From positions 1 to 12,558 of the forward strand of contig CAYYOO010000046.1 in NCBI GenBank assembly GCA_964473335.1: 12,558 nucleotides of DNA. The letters run 5' to 3'. Positions 12,556 to 12,558 of the stretch are shown here, in pieces. The notes beneath the pieces are model-generated. The model was not told the origin of the DNA, searched no databases, and saw only the letters and a program-made list of their open reading frames with translations. Position numbers and translations under genes: made by a program. How positions within the stretch are numbered: position 1 is the stretch's first letter; every line of letters starts with the position of its first letter. The stretch is from CAYZTD01 sp964473335. GTDB taxonomy: Archaea; Thermoplasmatota; E2; DHVEG-1.

Positions 12556-12558
12556 ATA

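Larger units (their letters stand above)
9702..12558. mobile_element. Probable integrated genetic island at tRNA-Arg
   Basis: Everything right of the tRNA is accessory in character: a degraded integrase, a ribbon-helix-helix regulator with operators, and an AbiE-like toxin-antitoxin pair. The housekeeping operon stops at the tRNA. The right boundary is not in the window. Its integrase is damaged, so the island looks fixed. Confidence 0.55.

Noticed and set aside
1..12558. CRISPR array
   Set aside because: No regularly spaced direct repeats were seen anywhere; the repeated palindromes at 10342-10404 are operator-like and irregularly spaced.

Overview
The window is AT-rich archaeal DNA. It carries an archaeal-type triosephosphate isomerase, the ribosomal/RNA polymerase operon L18e-L13-S9-RpoN, a TIM-barrel transaldolase of the small TalC/FSA type, and TTTAAATA-like TATA boxes about 26-28 bases before leaderless or Shine-Dalgarno-led starts. 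A small protein (1780-2073) that resembles a family I associate with Thermoplasma relatives makes an uncultivated Thermoplasmatota-like euryarchaeon the best guess. The lineage is an inference.

Layout. Positions 1-2100 hold central metabolism: tpiA, a 50-residue AbrB-type protein on the other strand, a transaldolase, and a convergent small conserved protein. Positions 2131-3354 are an IS6-like insertion sequence whose transposase (SWIM finger, zinc ribbon, DDE core) is split by a -1 frame change at a GTGA overlap. Next to it, a divergent promoter with a perfect 10-base palindrome separates the transposase from a 54-residue AbrB-type gene, followed by a small two-helix membrane protein and 450 bases with no convincing gene. 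A secreted protein with a C-terminal Hydin-like beta domain fills 4321-5535. Between it and a LOG-like gene lies a short non-coding block (5629-5780) that matches both the start region and the end of the insertion sequence, in the same orientation, and contains a two-level hairpin. It looks like an internally deleted, MITE-like relative.

Positions 6369-8068 encode an ABC ATPase/permease pair. A strong promoter at 8086 starts the operon rpl18e-rpl13-rps9-rpoN, closely followed by tRNA-Arg(TCT). The tRNA is the edge of an apparent integrated island. The 3' end of a degraded tyrosine recombinase overlaps the tRNA antisense. Divergent from it is a ribbon-helix-helix regulator gene with an in-frame TGA and several TGTATACA-type palindromes upstream. 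The right edge carries a two-gene AbiE-like type IV toxin-antitoxin module: a nucleotidyltransferase toxin, and an antitoxin that also has an N-terminal PD-(D/E)XK nuclease-like segment and a clear palindromic operator between its TATA box and its start codon.

The most interesting points are the nuclease-like antitoxin with its operator, the MITE-like derivative of the split SWIM transposase, the palindrome between transposase and AbrB-type gene, and the interrupted regulator of the tRNA island.
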